The notes under the pieces were generated by a model, which worked only from the letters and a program-made list of their open reading frames with translations, had not been told where the DNA came from and ran no database searches. Below, piece after piece: positions 17,125 to 23,799 of a stretch of DNA of 30,476 nt (positions are counted from its first letter, which is position 1; every line of letters begins with the position of its first letter). The stretch lies in NCBI GenBank assembly GCA_036556965.1, contig DATBIO010000086.1, positions 1 to 30,476 on the forward strand, read 5' to 3'. The position numbers and the translations under genes are program-made. Source of the DNA: DATBIO01 sp036556965. Lineage in GTDB: Bacteria; Acidobacteriota; Vicinamibacteria; Fen-336.

Positions 17125-17670
17125 CTACCCGCCCAGGGGGAAGGTGCGCAGGGGCGTGTACACGGCGCCCTCCCTGCGCAGCTCGCTAAGGAAGAGCACG
17201 ACGCGGTCGAGCACCGTCTCCCCCAGCTGCACCTCCGGGAGCACGGGCCGTGGCGCGCGGTCCTTCCAGCGCCCCAGCGTCACGTGGGGCGCGAAGGCCC
17301 GCTCCTCGGGCGGGAAGCCGGCGCGCACCGCGGCCGCCTCGCCGGCCGCCTGCAGGGCGAGCAGCCCCGGCGGACAGCCCAGCCGCACCCACAGCACGCG
17401 CGGCGCGCCTCGCTCCGGGAACATCCCCAGCGGGCCGAGCGGGCCGCGCCCGGGCGCGCAGGCCGCGGCGGCGCGCGCCACGTCGTCCGCGAACCGCTGC
17501 AGGGTCTCGTCGTCGGTCCAGCCGAGGAAGCGCAGGGTGAGGTGCAGGCCCTCGGGCCGGACCCAGCGGATCCCCCCGACGCGCGGGCGCAGGGACTCGA
17601 CGAGGTCCAGGAGGCGGCGGTGCGCGGGCGCGTCGAGGGTGAGGGCCAGGAAGGCGCGGATCGCGCTCAA
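17125..17670 (-). CDS. thpR: RNA 2',3'-cyclic phosphodiesterase (2H family, LigT-like)
   Basis: Members of this 2H phosphoesterase family open 2',3'-cyclic phosphates on RNA and can join tRNA halves in vitro. Both catalytic HxTx motifs are visible: HLTL in GLHLTLRFLG and HVTL in FAPHVTLGRWKDR, each followed by the expected conserved region. The 181-residue length is typical. The only plausible start is a TTG at 17668-17670 that overlaps the cinA stop by four bases (TTGA), giving LSAIRAFLAL, which matches the usual N-terminal strand. No Shine-Dalgarno motif precedes it, so translation is probably coupled to cinA. The adjacency cinA-thpR is seen in many bacteria (established gene-order pattern, recalled, not searched). 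Confidence 0.9.
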   Translation of the reverse strand: MSAIRAFLALTLDAPAHRRLLDLVESLRPRVGGIRWVRPEGLHLTLRFLGWTDDETLQRFADDVARAAAACAPGRGPLGPLGMFPERGAPRVLWVRLGCPPGLLALQAAGEAAAVRAGFPPEERAFAPHVTLGRWKDRAPRPVLPEVQLGETVLDRVVLFLSELRREGAVYTPLRTFPLGG

Positions 17671-18902
17671 GCCGGGAGGAGGCCGCGGCGCAGGAGGTCG
17701 AGCGCCGCCTGGCAGGCCTGCCGCCGCACGCGGTCGCGGTCGCCCGGGAAGTGGAACCGGCGCACGAGGTCCCCCGCGCTCCCGCTGAGCGCGATGAAGA
17801 CGAGGCCCACGGGCTTGTCCTCGGTGCCGCCGCCCGGTCCCGCGATCCCCGTGACGGCAACGCCGACGTCGGCGTGCGCGCGCGCGCGCGCGCCCTCCGC
17901 CATCGCCCGCGCCGCCTCCTCGGACACCGCGCCGTGGCGGGCCAGGACCTCCGGGCTCACCCCGAGCACCTCCACCTTGGCCTCGTTGCTGTAGGCCACG
18001 GTGGCGCGGTCGAGGAACGCGCTGGCCCCGGGCACCTCGGTGAGCCGGGAGGCCAGCATGCCCCCCGTGCAGGACTCGGCCAGGGCCAGCCTCAGCCCCC
18101 GCTCCGCCAGCAGCGCCGCCACCACCTCGTTCAGCTCGCGCCCGTCCTCGCTGAAGAGGCGCCTTCCCAGGATGTCGCGCAGACCGCGGGCCAGCGCCTC
18201 GATGTGCTCCTCGGCCTGGGCCGCCGTGGCCGCCTCCGCCACCAGGTGCAGCTCGACCTGCCCCGCCGCCCCCAGGATGGTCGTGCGCGGGTTGGTGAAC
18301 GTCTTGTAGTGTGCGGCCACCATCTGCTCGACGTCGCTCTCCCCGCCCGCGATCTTGAGGATGCGCCGGCGCAGCACCCGCTCGCCGGCGCGGGCGCGCA
18401 GCCCGGGCAGGACCTGCTCCTCGAACATCGGCTCCATCTCCGGGGGCGGCCCGGGCAGGAGCACCAGGACCCGGCCGTCCTTCTCCAGCCACTGGCCGGG
18501 GGCGGTGCCGCGTGGGTTGCGCAGGAGGCGGGCGCCCTCGATCAGGTCGGCCTGCTTCTCGTTCACCGGCGCCATCACGCGCCCGTAGCGGGCGAAGCGC
18601 GCGCGCAGCCACTCCACGGTGGCCTCGTCGCGCGCCAGGCGCAGGCCGAGGGCGGAGGCGGCCGCCTCCCGCGTCAGGTCGTCCTCGGTGGGACCGAGCC
18701 CGCCCGTGGCCACCACCACGTCGGCGCGCCCCCACGCCTGCGCGAAGGCCGACCGCAGCAGGTCGGCGTCGTCGGCGAGCGTCACGCGCGCGGCGACGTC
18801 GATGCCGATCTCGCGGAGGCGCCCCGTGATGTAGAGCGCGTTGGTCTCGCGACGCGCCGGATCGAGCAGCTCGCTGCCCACGGCCAGGAGCTCGGCCCTC
18901 AC
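17667..18902 (-). CDS. cinA: CinA: MoCF-like domain plus nicotinamide-nucleotide amidase
   Basis: The 411-residue protein has an N-terminal MoCF/COG1058 domain (ELLAVGSELL at 4-13, ATGGLGPTEDDLTREAAA, PGPPPEM). It also has a C-terminal CinA/PncC amidase domain with the catalytic Ser in LALAESCTGGMLASRLTE and the VAYSNEAK and VAVTGIAGPGGG motifs. Such proteins recycle pyridine nucleotides by hydrolysing NMN amide, and the N-terminal domain can hydrolyse ADP-ribose. The start is a GTG at 18900-18902 overlapping the pgpA stop. A 17-base alternating GC run (17876-17892) lies within the C-terminal domain and encodes ARARAHA; it is a potential slippage site but does not break the frame. Confidence 0.95.
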   Translation of the reverse strand: MRAELLAVGSELLDPARRETNALYITGRLREIGIDVAARVTLADDADLLRSAFAQAWGRADVVVATGGLGPTEDDLTREAAASALGLRLARDEATVEWLRARFARYGRVMAPVNEKQADLIEGARLLRNPRGTAPGQWLEKDGRVLVLLPGPPPEMEPMFEEQVLPGLRARAGERVLRRRILKIAGGESDVEQMVAAHYKTFTNPRTTILGAAGQVELHLVAEAATAAQAEEHIEALARGLRDILGRRLFSEDGRELNEVVAALLAERGLRLALAESCTGGMLASRLTEVPGASAFLDRATVAYSNEAKVEVLGVSPEVLARHGAVSEEAARAMAEGARARAHADVGVAVTGIAGPGGGTEDKPVGLVFIALSGSAGDLVRRFHFPGDRDRVRRQACQAALDLLRRGLLPA

Positions 18903-19387
18903 AGGAAGTGCACGACCGCGCGCACGAGCACGTTCGCGTAGACGCCGGCCATGAGGTCGTCGGCCATGATGCCCCAGCCGCCCGGCAGGTCCTCCAGGCG
19001 GCGCGCGGGGAACGGCTTCACGATGTCCATGAGCCGGAAGGCGAGGAACCCGAGGGCCGCGGTGAGGGGGGTGAAGGGCACGAAGAGCAGCGTCACCCAC
19101 ATGCCCGCCACCTCGTCCACCACCACCAGGCCGGGGTCCTCCAACCCGAGGTGCGCCGCCGTGCGGGATCCGGCCAGCACGCCGGCGAGGGTCACCACGA
19201 CGAGGGCGCCCGCCTGCCAGGGCCAGGGCACCTGGGACAGCGGCCAGAAGAGCAGCAGGCCGACCGCCGAGCCGGCGGTGCCGGGGGCCCAGGGCGCGTA
19301 TCCCGCGCCCAGGCCGCTGGCCACGGCGAGGGCGAGGAGGTCGGCCGGGCGCCGGGGGGCCGACGGCGCCGAGGCCGCCCGGGCCAA
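18899..19387 (-). CDS. pgpA: Phosphatidylglycerophosphatase A
   Basis: PgpA dephosphorylates phosphatidylglycerophosphate to phosphatidylglycerol at the inner membrane. The family motifs are all present: GAGYAPWAPGTAGSAVGLLL, GLVVVDEVAGMWVTLLFVP, and FRLMDIVKPFPARRLEDLPG ending in GGWGIMADDLMAGVYAN. Hydrophobic segments give three to four membrane helices. I chose the TTG at 19385-19387 because AAGGG lies six bases upstream and the stop of the RDD gene is three bases before it. A CTG two codons further upstream is possible. The product is 162 residues, typical for the family. It begins a lipid run that continues with plsY and gpsA after cinA and thpR. Confidence 0.93.
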   Translation of the reverse strand: MARAASAPSAPRRPADLLALAVASGLGAGYAPWAPGTAGSAVGLLLFWPLSQVPWPWQAGALVVVTLAGVLAGSRTAAHLGLEDPGLVVVDEVAGMWVTLLFVPFTPLTAALGFLAFRLMDIVKPFPARRLEDLPGGWGIMADDLMAGVYANVLVRAVVHFL

Positions 19388-19389
19388 GG

Positions 19390-20325
19390 TCAGCCCTTCA
19401 CGACGCGCGTGCGCAGCAGCCGGTCGTGCAGGGCACGGCGGGCGGGATCGACGAGCATGGTGGCCAGGCCCAGCCCGGCCGCGAGCACGCCGCACGCGCC
19501 GAGCGCGGCGCGCACCAGGGCCCGCCGCCAGCCGGGGGGCACGTCGCCGGGTCCCAGCACCGTGAGCCCGGTGATGCGCTTGCCCACGGTGCGGCCGGCG
19601 ATGCCGGTGAAGTAGCCCGCGTACAGCAGGCCGAGGAAGGCGCAGTAGGCGACGAGCCACGGCCAGGCGGGCAGGAGGCCGGCCAGCCCCACCCGGGCCG
19701 CCCGCGCGGCGCCGTAGATGGACACGGCCCAGATGGGGACGAGGAGGGCGAGGTCGATGGCCGCCGCCCGCGCGCGGTCGGCGGGCGAGGCGGGGCGCTC
19801 CACGGGTGGCGCCTCGACCGGGGGGCCGGGCTCGGGCTCGTCGTCGAAGGTCCATTCCCGCTCGCGTGCCTCTCTCGCCGGCGGCGCGGACTCGGGGCGG
19901 AAGGGCGCGGGGCGCAGCGGCACGTCCTCGGCCGCCGCCGGCGCGTCGCGGAGGACGGACTGCAGGGGCACGTCGTCGACGGCCATGGACGCGAAGGCGG
20001 GAGCAGGGCCCGCGGGCGCGGGCGCCGGCTCGAGCCGCCGCTCCGGCTCGGGCTCGCCCTCCGCCTCGCCCTCGGGGAAGAGCGGCAGCCCTCCCCCGCG
20101 CACGCTCCGGCGCTCCCGCACGCGGTCGCGGACCTCGTCCTTCCACGTCCTCTCGCGCTTGCGCAGCCCCGGGATCTCGCGCATCGGCTCCATCCGCGGC
20201 CGGCTCTCCTGGAGGTCGGGGGCGAGCGCGCCCTGCACGGGCGCCGCGAGCACGGCCGCGCAGAACGGGCAGCGCTCGTTGGGGCCGCCGGGCAGGCCGC
20301 GCCGGCAGGAGGGACAGACCATCAT
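19390..20325 (-). CDS. Zinc-ribbon, RDD-family membrane protein
   Basis: The protein (311 residues) opens with a small zinc ribbon, CPSC at 4-7 and CPFC at 19-22. A long low-complexity, Glu/Pro/Ala-rich linker follows (about 35-180). It ends with an RDD domain (182-309) of three membrane helices near 190-207, 217-240 and 270-291, with RTVGKRITGL and the closing DPARRALHDRLLRTRVV. RDD proteins are membrane proteins of largely unknown function; some have been linked to ion transport. The two adjacent ATG codons (20323-20325 and 20320-20322) are both possible starts. The first overlaps the stop of the upstream small gene by three bases. The zinc ribbon is predicted to face the cytoplasm. Confidence 0.85.
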   Translation of the reverse strand: MMVCPSCRRGLPGGPNERCPFCAAVLAAPVQGALAPDLQESRPRMEPMREIPGLRKRERTWKDEVRDRVRERRSVRGGGLPLFPEGEAEGEPEPERRLEPAPAPAGPAPAFASMAVDDVPLQSVLRDAPAAAEDVPLRPAPFRPESAPPAREAREREWTFDDEPEPGPPVEAPPVERPASPADRARAAAIDLALLVPIWAVSIYGAARAARVGLAGLLPAWPWLVAYCAFLGLLYAGYFTGIAGRTVGKRITGLTVLGPGDVPPGWRRALVRAALGACGVLAAGLGLATMLVDPARRALHDRLLRTRVVKG

Positions 20326-20573
20326 GGGGTACTCCTCGGACGGGAGTCGCCCGTCGGTGGTTGCGTCGTCTCCGTGGCGGGACGGGACGCGGCGGATGCC
20401 CGCGGCCCTCCCTCGAGGGAGGCCAGCATCCCGTCCCAGCGCCGCGCGAGCAGGAACGCGAGAAAGGCGAAGGCCAGCGTGGACACCGCCGCGAAGAACG
20501 CCCGCTTCCAGCCGGCGGGGGGTCCGGCGGCCTTCTCGGGCTCGTGACGGCTCGGCTCTCGGCTCTGGCTCAA
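20322..20573 (-). CDS. Small single-span membrane protein, function unknown
   Basis: This 83-residue frame begins at a TTG (20571-20573) with AGAGG about five bases upstream and ends in an ATGA-type overlap with the next gene. Residues 23-44 (KRAFFAAVSTLAFAFLAFLLAR) form one clear membrane helix with positive residues on both sides; the tail is Pro/Ser/Thr-rich and likely disordered. It lies directly behind the near-consensus promoter at 20598-20627, which supports it as the first gene of the operon. I recognise no family. The start choice is uncertain, because an ATG much further upstream would run through the promoter and the opposite gene. Confidence 0.6.
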   Translation of the reverse strand: MSQSREPSRHEPEKAAGPPAGWKRAFFAAVSTLAFAFLAFLLARRWDGMLASLEGGPRASAASRPATETTQPPTGDSRPRSTP

Positions 20574-20597
20574 TCGCCCTCTCGTGACGTCTGGGGC

Positions 20598-20627
20598 ATT
20601 ATCGGAAAAGCGGGCGCGCAGTTTCAA
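20598..20627 (-). promoter_or_regulatory. Sigma70-type promoter of the small-TM/RDD/pgpA-cinA gene train
   Basis: On the minus strand TTGAAA (20622-20627) and GATAAT (20598-20603) are separated by 18 bases; each matches five of six consensus bases. Transcription would begin near 20591, about 18 bases before the TTG of the small membrane protein. It lies in the 85-base gap to the divergent formimidoyltransferase gene. A rightward promoter for that gene must share this gap, but I see only weak boxes for it (TTTCAA, 17 bases, TACTTA). Confidence 0.7.
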
Positions 20628-20658
20628 GCAAAAGCGTGCTGTGGTACTTAAACGGTCC

Positions 20659-21558
20659 ATGGCCCGCATCGTCGAGTGCGTCCCCAATATCAGCGAGGGC
20701 CGCCGGCCCGAAGTGGTGGAGGCGGCGGTGGCCGCCCTCCGCTCCTCCCCGGGCGTGCGCGTCCTCGACGTCCAGTCGGACGCCGACCACAACCGCAGCG
20801 TGCTCACGCTGGTGGGGGACGACCGCACGCTGCCCGCCGCCGTGCTCGCCCTCTACGAGGCCGTCCTGCCGCGCGTCGACCTGAGGGAGCACCAGGGAGA
20901 GCACCCGCGCCTGGGCGCGGTGGACGTCGTGCCGTTCATCCCCATCGAGGACGTCACGCTCGCGGAGTGCGCGGCCCTGGCCCGCGAGGTGGGCCGCCAG
21001 GTCGCCGAGCGCTTCTCGGTGCCCGTGTTCCTCTACGAGGAGGCGGCCAGCGCGCCCCACCGGCGCAACCTGGAGGACGTGCGGCGCGGCCAGTTCGAGG
21101 GCCTGGCGGAGAAGCTGGCCGACCCGCAGTGGAGGCCGGACTTCGGCCCCGGCGCGCCCCACCCCTCGGCCGGGGCCAGCGTCGTGGGCGCGCGCATGCC
21201 GCTCATCGCCTACAACATCAACCTCGGCACCGACGACCTCGAGGTGGCGCGGCGCATCGCCAAGGCCATCCGGCAGAGCAGCGGCGGCTTCCGGCACTGC
21301 AAGGCCATGGGCGTGATGCTGGAGGCGCGCAAGGTGGCCCAGGTGTCCATCAACATGACCGACTTCAAGAAGACGCCGCTCTTCCGGGTGTTCGAGACGG
21401 TGAAGAGCGAGGCCGCCCGCTACGGGGTGAACGTGATCGGGAGCGAGATCGTCGGCCTCGTGCCCACGGAGGCCCTGGTGGACGCCGCCGACCACTTCCT
21501 GCGCCTGGAGAACTTCACCTCCGCCCAGCTCCTCGAGCGCAAGATCCGCGAGGGGTAG
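20659..21558 (+). CDS. ftcD: Glutamate formimidoyltransferase
   Basis: The enzyme exchanges the formimino group between N-formimino-L-glutamate and tetrahydrofolate; in histidine breakdown it releases glutamate. The 299-residue protein matches the formiminotransferase domain from the start: ARIVECVPNISEGRRPEVV, DADHNRSVLTLVG, GEHPRLGAVDVVPFIPI with the catalytic His, and GARMPLIAYNINLGTDDL. It ends after the C-terminal subdomain without the cyclodeaminase part found in the animal fusion protein. The ATG at 20659 is chosen because the family starts at this motif; an open frame further upstream crosses the promoter of the opposite operon. No hut or cyclodeaminase gene lies nearby, so its pathway role is uncertain. 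It ends 10 bases from the convergent methyltransferase gene. Confidence 0.95.
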   Translation: MARIVECVPNISEGRRPEVVEAAVAALRSSPGVRVLDVQSDADHNRSVLTLVGDDRTLPAAVLALYEAVLPRVDLREHQGEHPRLGAVDVVPFIPIEDVTLAECAALAREVGRQVAERFSVPVFLYEEAASAPHRRNLEDVRRGQFEGLAEKLADPQWRPDFGPGAPHPSAGASVVGARMPLIAYNINLGTDDLEVARRIAKAIRQSSGGFRHCKAMGVMLEARKVAQVSINMTDFKKTPLFRVFETVKSEAARYGVNVIGSEIVGLVPTEALVDAADHFLRLENFTSAQLLERKIREG

Positions 21559-21568
21559 CGAGGCCGTC

Positions 21569-22318
21569 TCAGGACGGGGCGAGCCGGAAGGCGAGGACCT
21601 CCGTGCGGTAGCCGAAGGAGACGGCCCCGTCCCGCTGGTGGCGGTCGAACAGCCGGGCCAGCGCGCGGTCGAAGCCGGCCCGGTCGTCCACCCCGTGGAC
21701 CACGTAGGAGCTGGACCAGGCCCGGCCGCGGAGGCCCTCCAGGTCGAAGACCTGCCGGTGCGCGAACTCCGCCGCGCGCGCGCTCTCCACCTCGGGCCGC
21801 GCCCCCAGCTCCTCGGTGGTCTCCTCGTGCCGGCGCAGCGCCCCGTACTCCACGCTGAAGGCGTGGAGCAGCGCGTCGTACTCCTGGTTGAAGAGGCCGC
21901 CGGCGCGCACGTTCCAGAAGGCGGCCGCCCACCCCCCGGGCCGGAGGACGCGGCGCAGCTCGGCCAGCGTCTCCGCCACGGGAAACCAGTGGAAGGCCTG
22001 GGCGGCCGTGCCCAGGTCGACGGCCCCCCCGCGCAGGCCGGTGGCGGTGGCCTCCGCCCGCACGTACCGCACGCCGCCCCCCTCGGCGCGCGCCTGGGCC
22101 AGCATGGCCGCGTTGGGCTCGATGCCGACCACGCGCAGGCCCCGCGCCGCGAGCTGGCGGCTGGCGATCCCGGTGCCGCACCCGAGGTCGGCCACGCGGG
22201 CGCCCGGCCCCAGCGCGGTCGTCGCCAACAGCCAGTCGAAGAGCGCGGACGGATAGTCGGGCCGGTAGCGGGCGTACAGGCCGGCGGCGTCGGTGAAGCG
22301 CTGGCGGCTGTCGAGCAC
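21569..22318 (-). CDS. Class I SAM-dependent methyltransferase
   Basis: The 249-residue protein has a Rossmann-like methyltransferase fold: motif I VADLGCGTGIASRQL near 42-56, VVGIEPNAAMLAQAR for the second strand, then AQAFHWFPVAETLAELRRVL and LRPGGWAAAFWN, the post-I and motif III regions typical of the Methyltransf_11 group. The substrate cannot be told; similar small-molecule methyltransferases are widespread. The start is a GTG at 22316-22318, 11 bases after the ntrX-like stop, with a weak ribosome binding site. It forms the end of the ntrY-ntrX transcription unit by position, but there is no functional reason for that link. Confidence 0.88.
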   Translation of the reverse strand: MLDSRQRFTDAAGLYARYRPDYPSALFDWLLATTALGPGARVADLGCGTGIASRQLAARGLRVVGIEPNAAMLAQARAEGGGVRYVRAEATATGLRGGAVDLGTAAQAFHWFPVAETLAELRRVLRPGGWAAAFWNVRAGGLFNQEYDALLHAFSVEYGALRRHEETTEELGARPEVESARAAEFAHRQVFDLEGLRGRAWSSSYVVHGVDDRAGFDRALARLFDRHQRDGAVSFGYRTEVLAFRLAPS

Positions 22319-22329
22319 GGACCGCCCGC

Positions 22330-23760
22330 TCAGGAGGGGACGGTCTCGCGGCGGCGCGTGGGGATGAGGCCGTAGGCCTTCATCTTCCGGTAGAGGTTGG
22401 AGCGCTCGACCTGCAGCGTCTCCGCGGTGCGGCTCATGTTGCCCCCGCACTCCTGGTACTTCTTCCAGATGTAGCGGCGCTCGAAGTCCTCGCGCGCGTC
22501 GGCCAGGGAGGCGAAGTCGCCCGCCCCGCCCCGCGCGGGGACCACGGCGGCGGCGGGCGCGGCCGCGGCCAGCGCCGCCTCCACCGGGCCCGGGGCGGCG
22601 TGGAAGAGGGGCGCGGGCACGTGCCGCGCGTCGATGACGTCGCCCGTGGTCATGATGACCAGGCGCTCCAGGATGTTGGCCAGCTCGCGCACGTTGCCCG
22701 GCCAGGGCAGGGTGCTCAGCAGCTCCACCGCCTCGGGGGTGATGCTCTTGGGCCGCCGGCCGTAGTCCTGCGAGATCTCGGCCATGAAGTGGCGGACGAG
22801 CAGGGGGATGTCCTCGCGCCGCTCGCGCAGGGGGGGGACGTGGAAGGGGATCACGTTGAGGCGGAAGAAGAGGTCCTCGCGGAACGCGCCCTTGCGGATC
22901 TCCTCCTGGAGGTTCTTGTTGGTGGCGGCGATCACGCGCACGTCCACGCTCACCGTGGCCGCCCCCCCCACCGGCTCCAGGCGCTGCTCCTGGAGCACGC
23001 GCAGGACCTTGGCCTGCGTCTTCAGGGTCATGTCCCCCACCTCGTCGAGGAAGAGGGTGCCCCCGTCCGCCAGCTCGAACTTGCCCTTGCGCGCCACCAG
23101 GGCGCCGGTGAAGGCGCCCTTCACGTGCCCGAACAGCTCGCTCTCGATGAGCTCCTCGGGGATGGCCGCGCAGTTCACCTCCACGAAGGGGCCCTCCGCG
23201 CGCAGGCTGCGCGCGTGGATGTTGCGGGCCACCAGCTCCTTGCCCGTGCCGTTCTCGCCGAAGATCAGGACGCGCCCGTTGCTGGGGGCGGCCTGGGCGA
23301 TGTCCGCGCGCAGGGCCTCCATGGCCAGGCTCTCCCCCACCATCTGGAAGCGGTGCTCCACCTTGCGCTTCAGGAGGAGGTTCTCCGTCTCCAGGCGGCG
23401 CAGGCGCAGCGCGTTCCTCACCGCCTGCACCGTCTTCTCCAGGGCCAGGGGCTTCTCCACGAAGTCCTGCGCCCCCATGCGCACGGCCTTGACCGCGGTC
23501 TCGATGTTGCCGTGGCCGGAGATCACCACCACGGGCAGCTCCGGCTCCAGCGCGCGCAGCCGGGAGAGGGTCTCCAGGCCGTCCATGCCGGGAAGCCACA
23601 CGTCGAGGAGGACGAGGTCGTGGCGCCGGGTCTCCAGCGCCTCCAGGCAGGCCTCCCCCGTCTCCACCGCCTCCACCGAGTAGCCCTCGTCGCCGAGGAT
23701 GCCCATGAGCGAGGCGCGCACTCCCGCCTCGTCGTCAACGATCAGGATGCTCTCACGCAT
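22330..23760 (-). CDS. NtrX/NtrC-type sigma54-dependent response regulator
   Basis: The 476-residue regulator has a receiver domain with phosphoacceptor D53 in LLDVWLPGMDG, the acidic pair D9/D10 and K103. A AAA+ sigma54 interaction domain follows, with Walker A GENGTGKE at 168-175, the sigma54-contact motif GAFTGA at 215-220 and Walker B GGTLFLDEVGDM. It ends with a Fis-type helix-turn-helix (NMSRTAETLQVERSNLYRKM). All residues needed to activate sigma54 promoters are intact. An Ala/Pro-rich linker near 395-425 separates the AAA+ and DNA-binding parts. The kinase gene lies 39 bases upstream in the order ntrY-ntrX, the usual pairing. It most resembles NtrX; the target genes are unknown. Confidence 0.95.
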   Translation of the reverse strand: MRESILIVDDEAGVRASLMGILGDEGYSVEAVETGEACLEALETRRHDLVLLDVWLPGMDGLETLSRLRALEPELPVVVISGHGNIETAVKAVRMGAQDFVEKPLALEKTVQAVRNALRLRRLETENLLLKRKVEHRFQMVGESLAMEALRADIAQAAPSNGRVLIFGENGTGKELVARNIHARSLRAEGPFVEVNCAAIPEELIESELFGHVKGAFTGALVARKGKFELADGGTLFLDEVGDMTLKTQAKVLRVLQEQRLEPVGGAATVSVDVRVIAATNKNLQEEIRKGAFREDLFFRLNVIPFHVPPLRERREDIPLLVRHFMAEISQDYGRRPKSITPEAVELLSTLPWPGNVRELANILERLVIMTTGDVIDARHVPAPLFHAAPGPVEAALAAAAPAAAVVPARGGAGDFASLADAREDFERRYIWKKYQECGGNMSRTAETLQVERSNLYRKMKAYGLIPTRRRETVPS

Positions 23761-23799
23761 GTATTGCCTGCCTCTTCACCGTCGGCCCGGGCGCCGCCC

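Noticed and set aside
21559..21568. Terminator between the convergent ftcD and methyltransferase genes
   Set aside because: The gap is only 10 bases and holds no stable hairpin with a T-tract; the same is true of the 7-base gap at 27433-27439.
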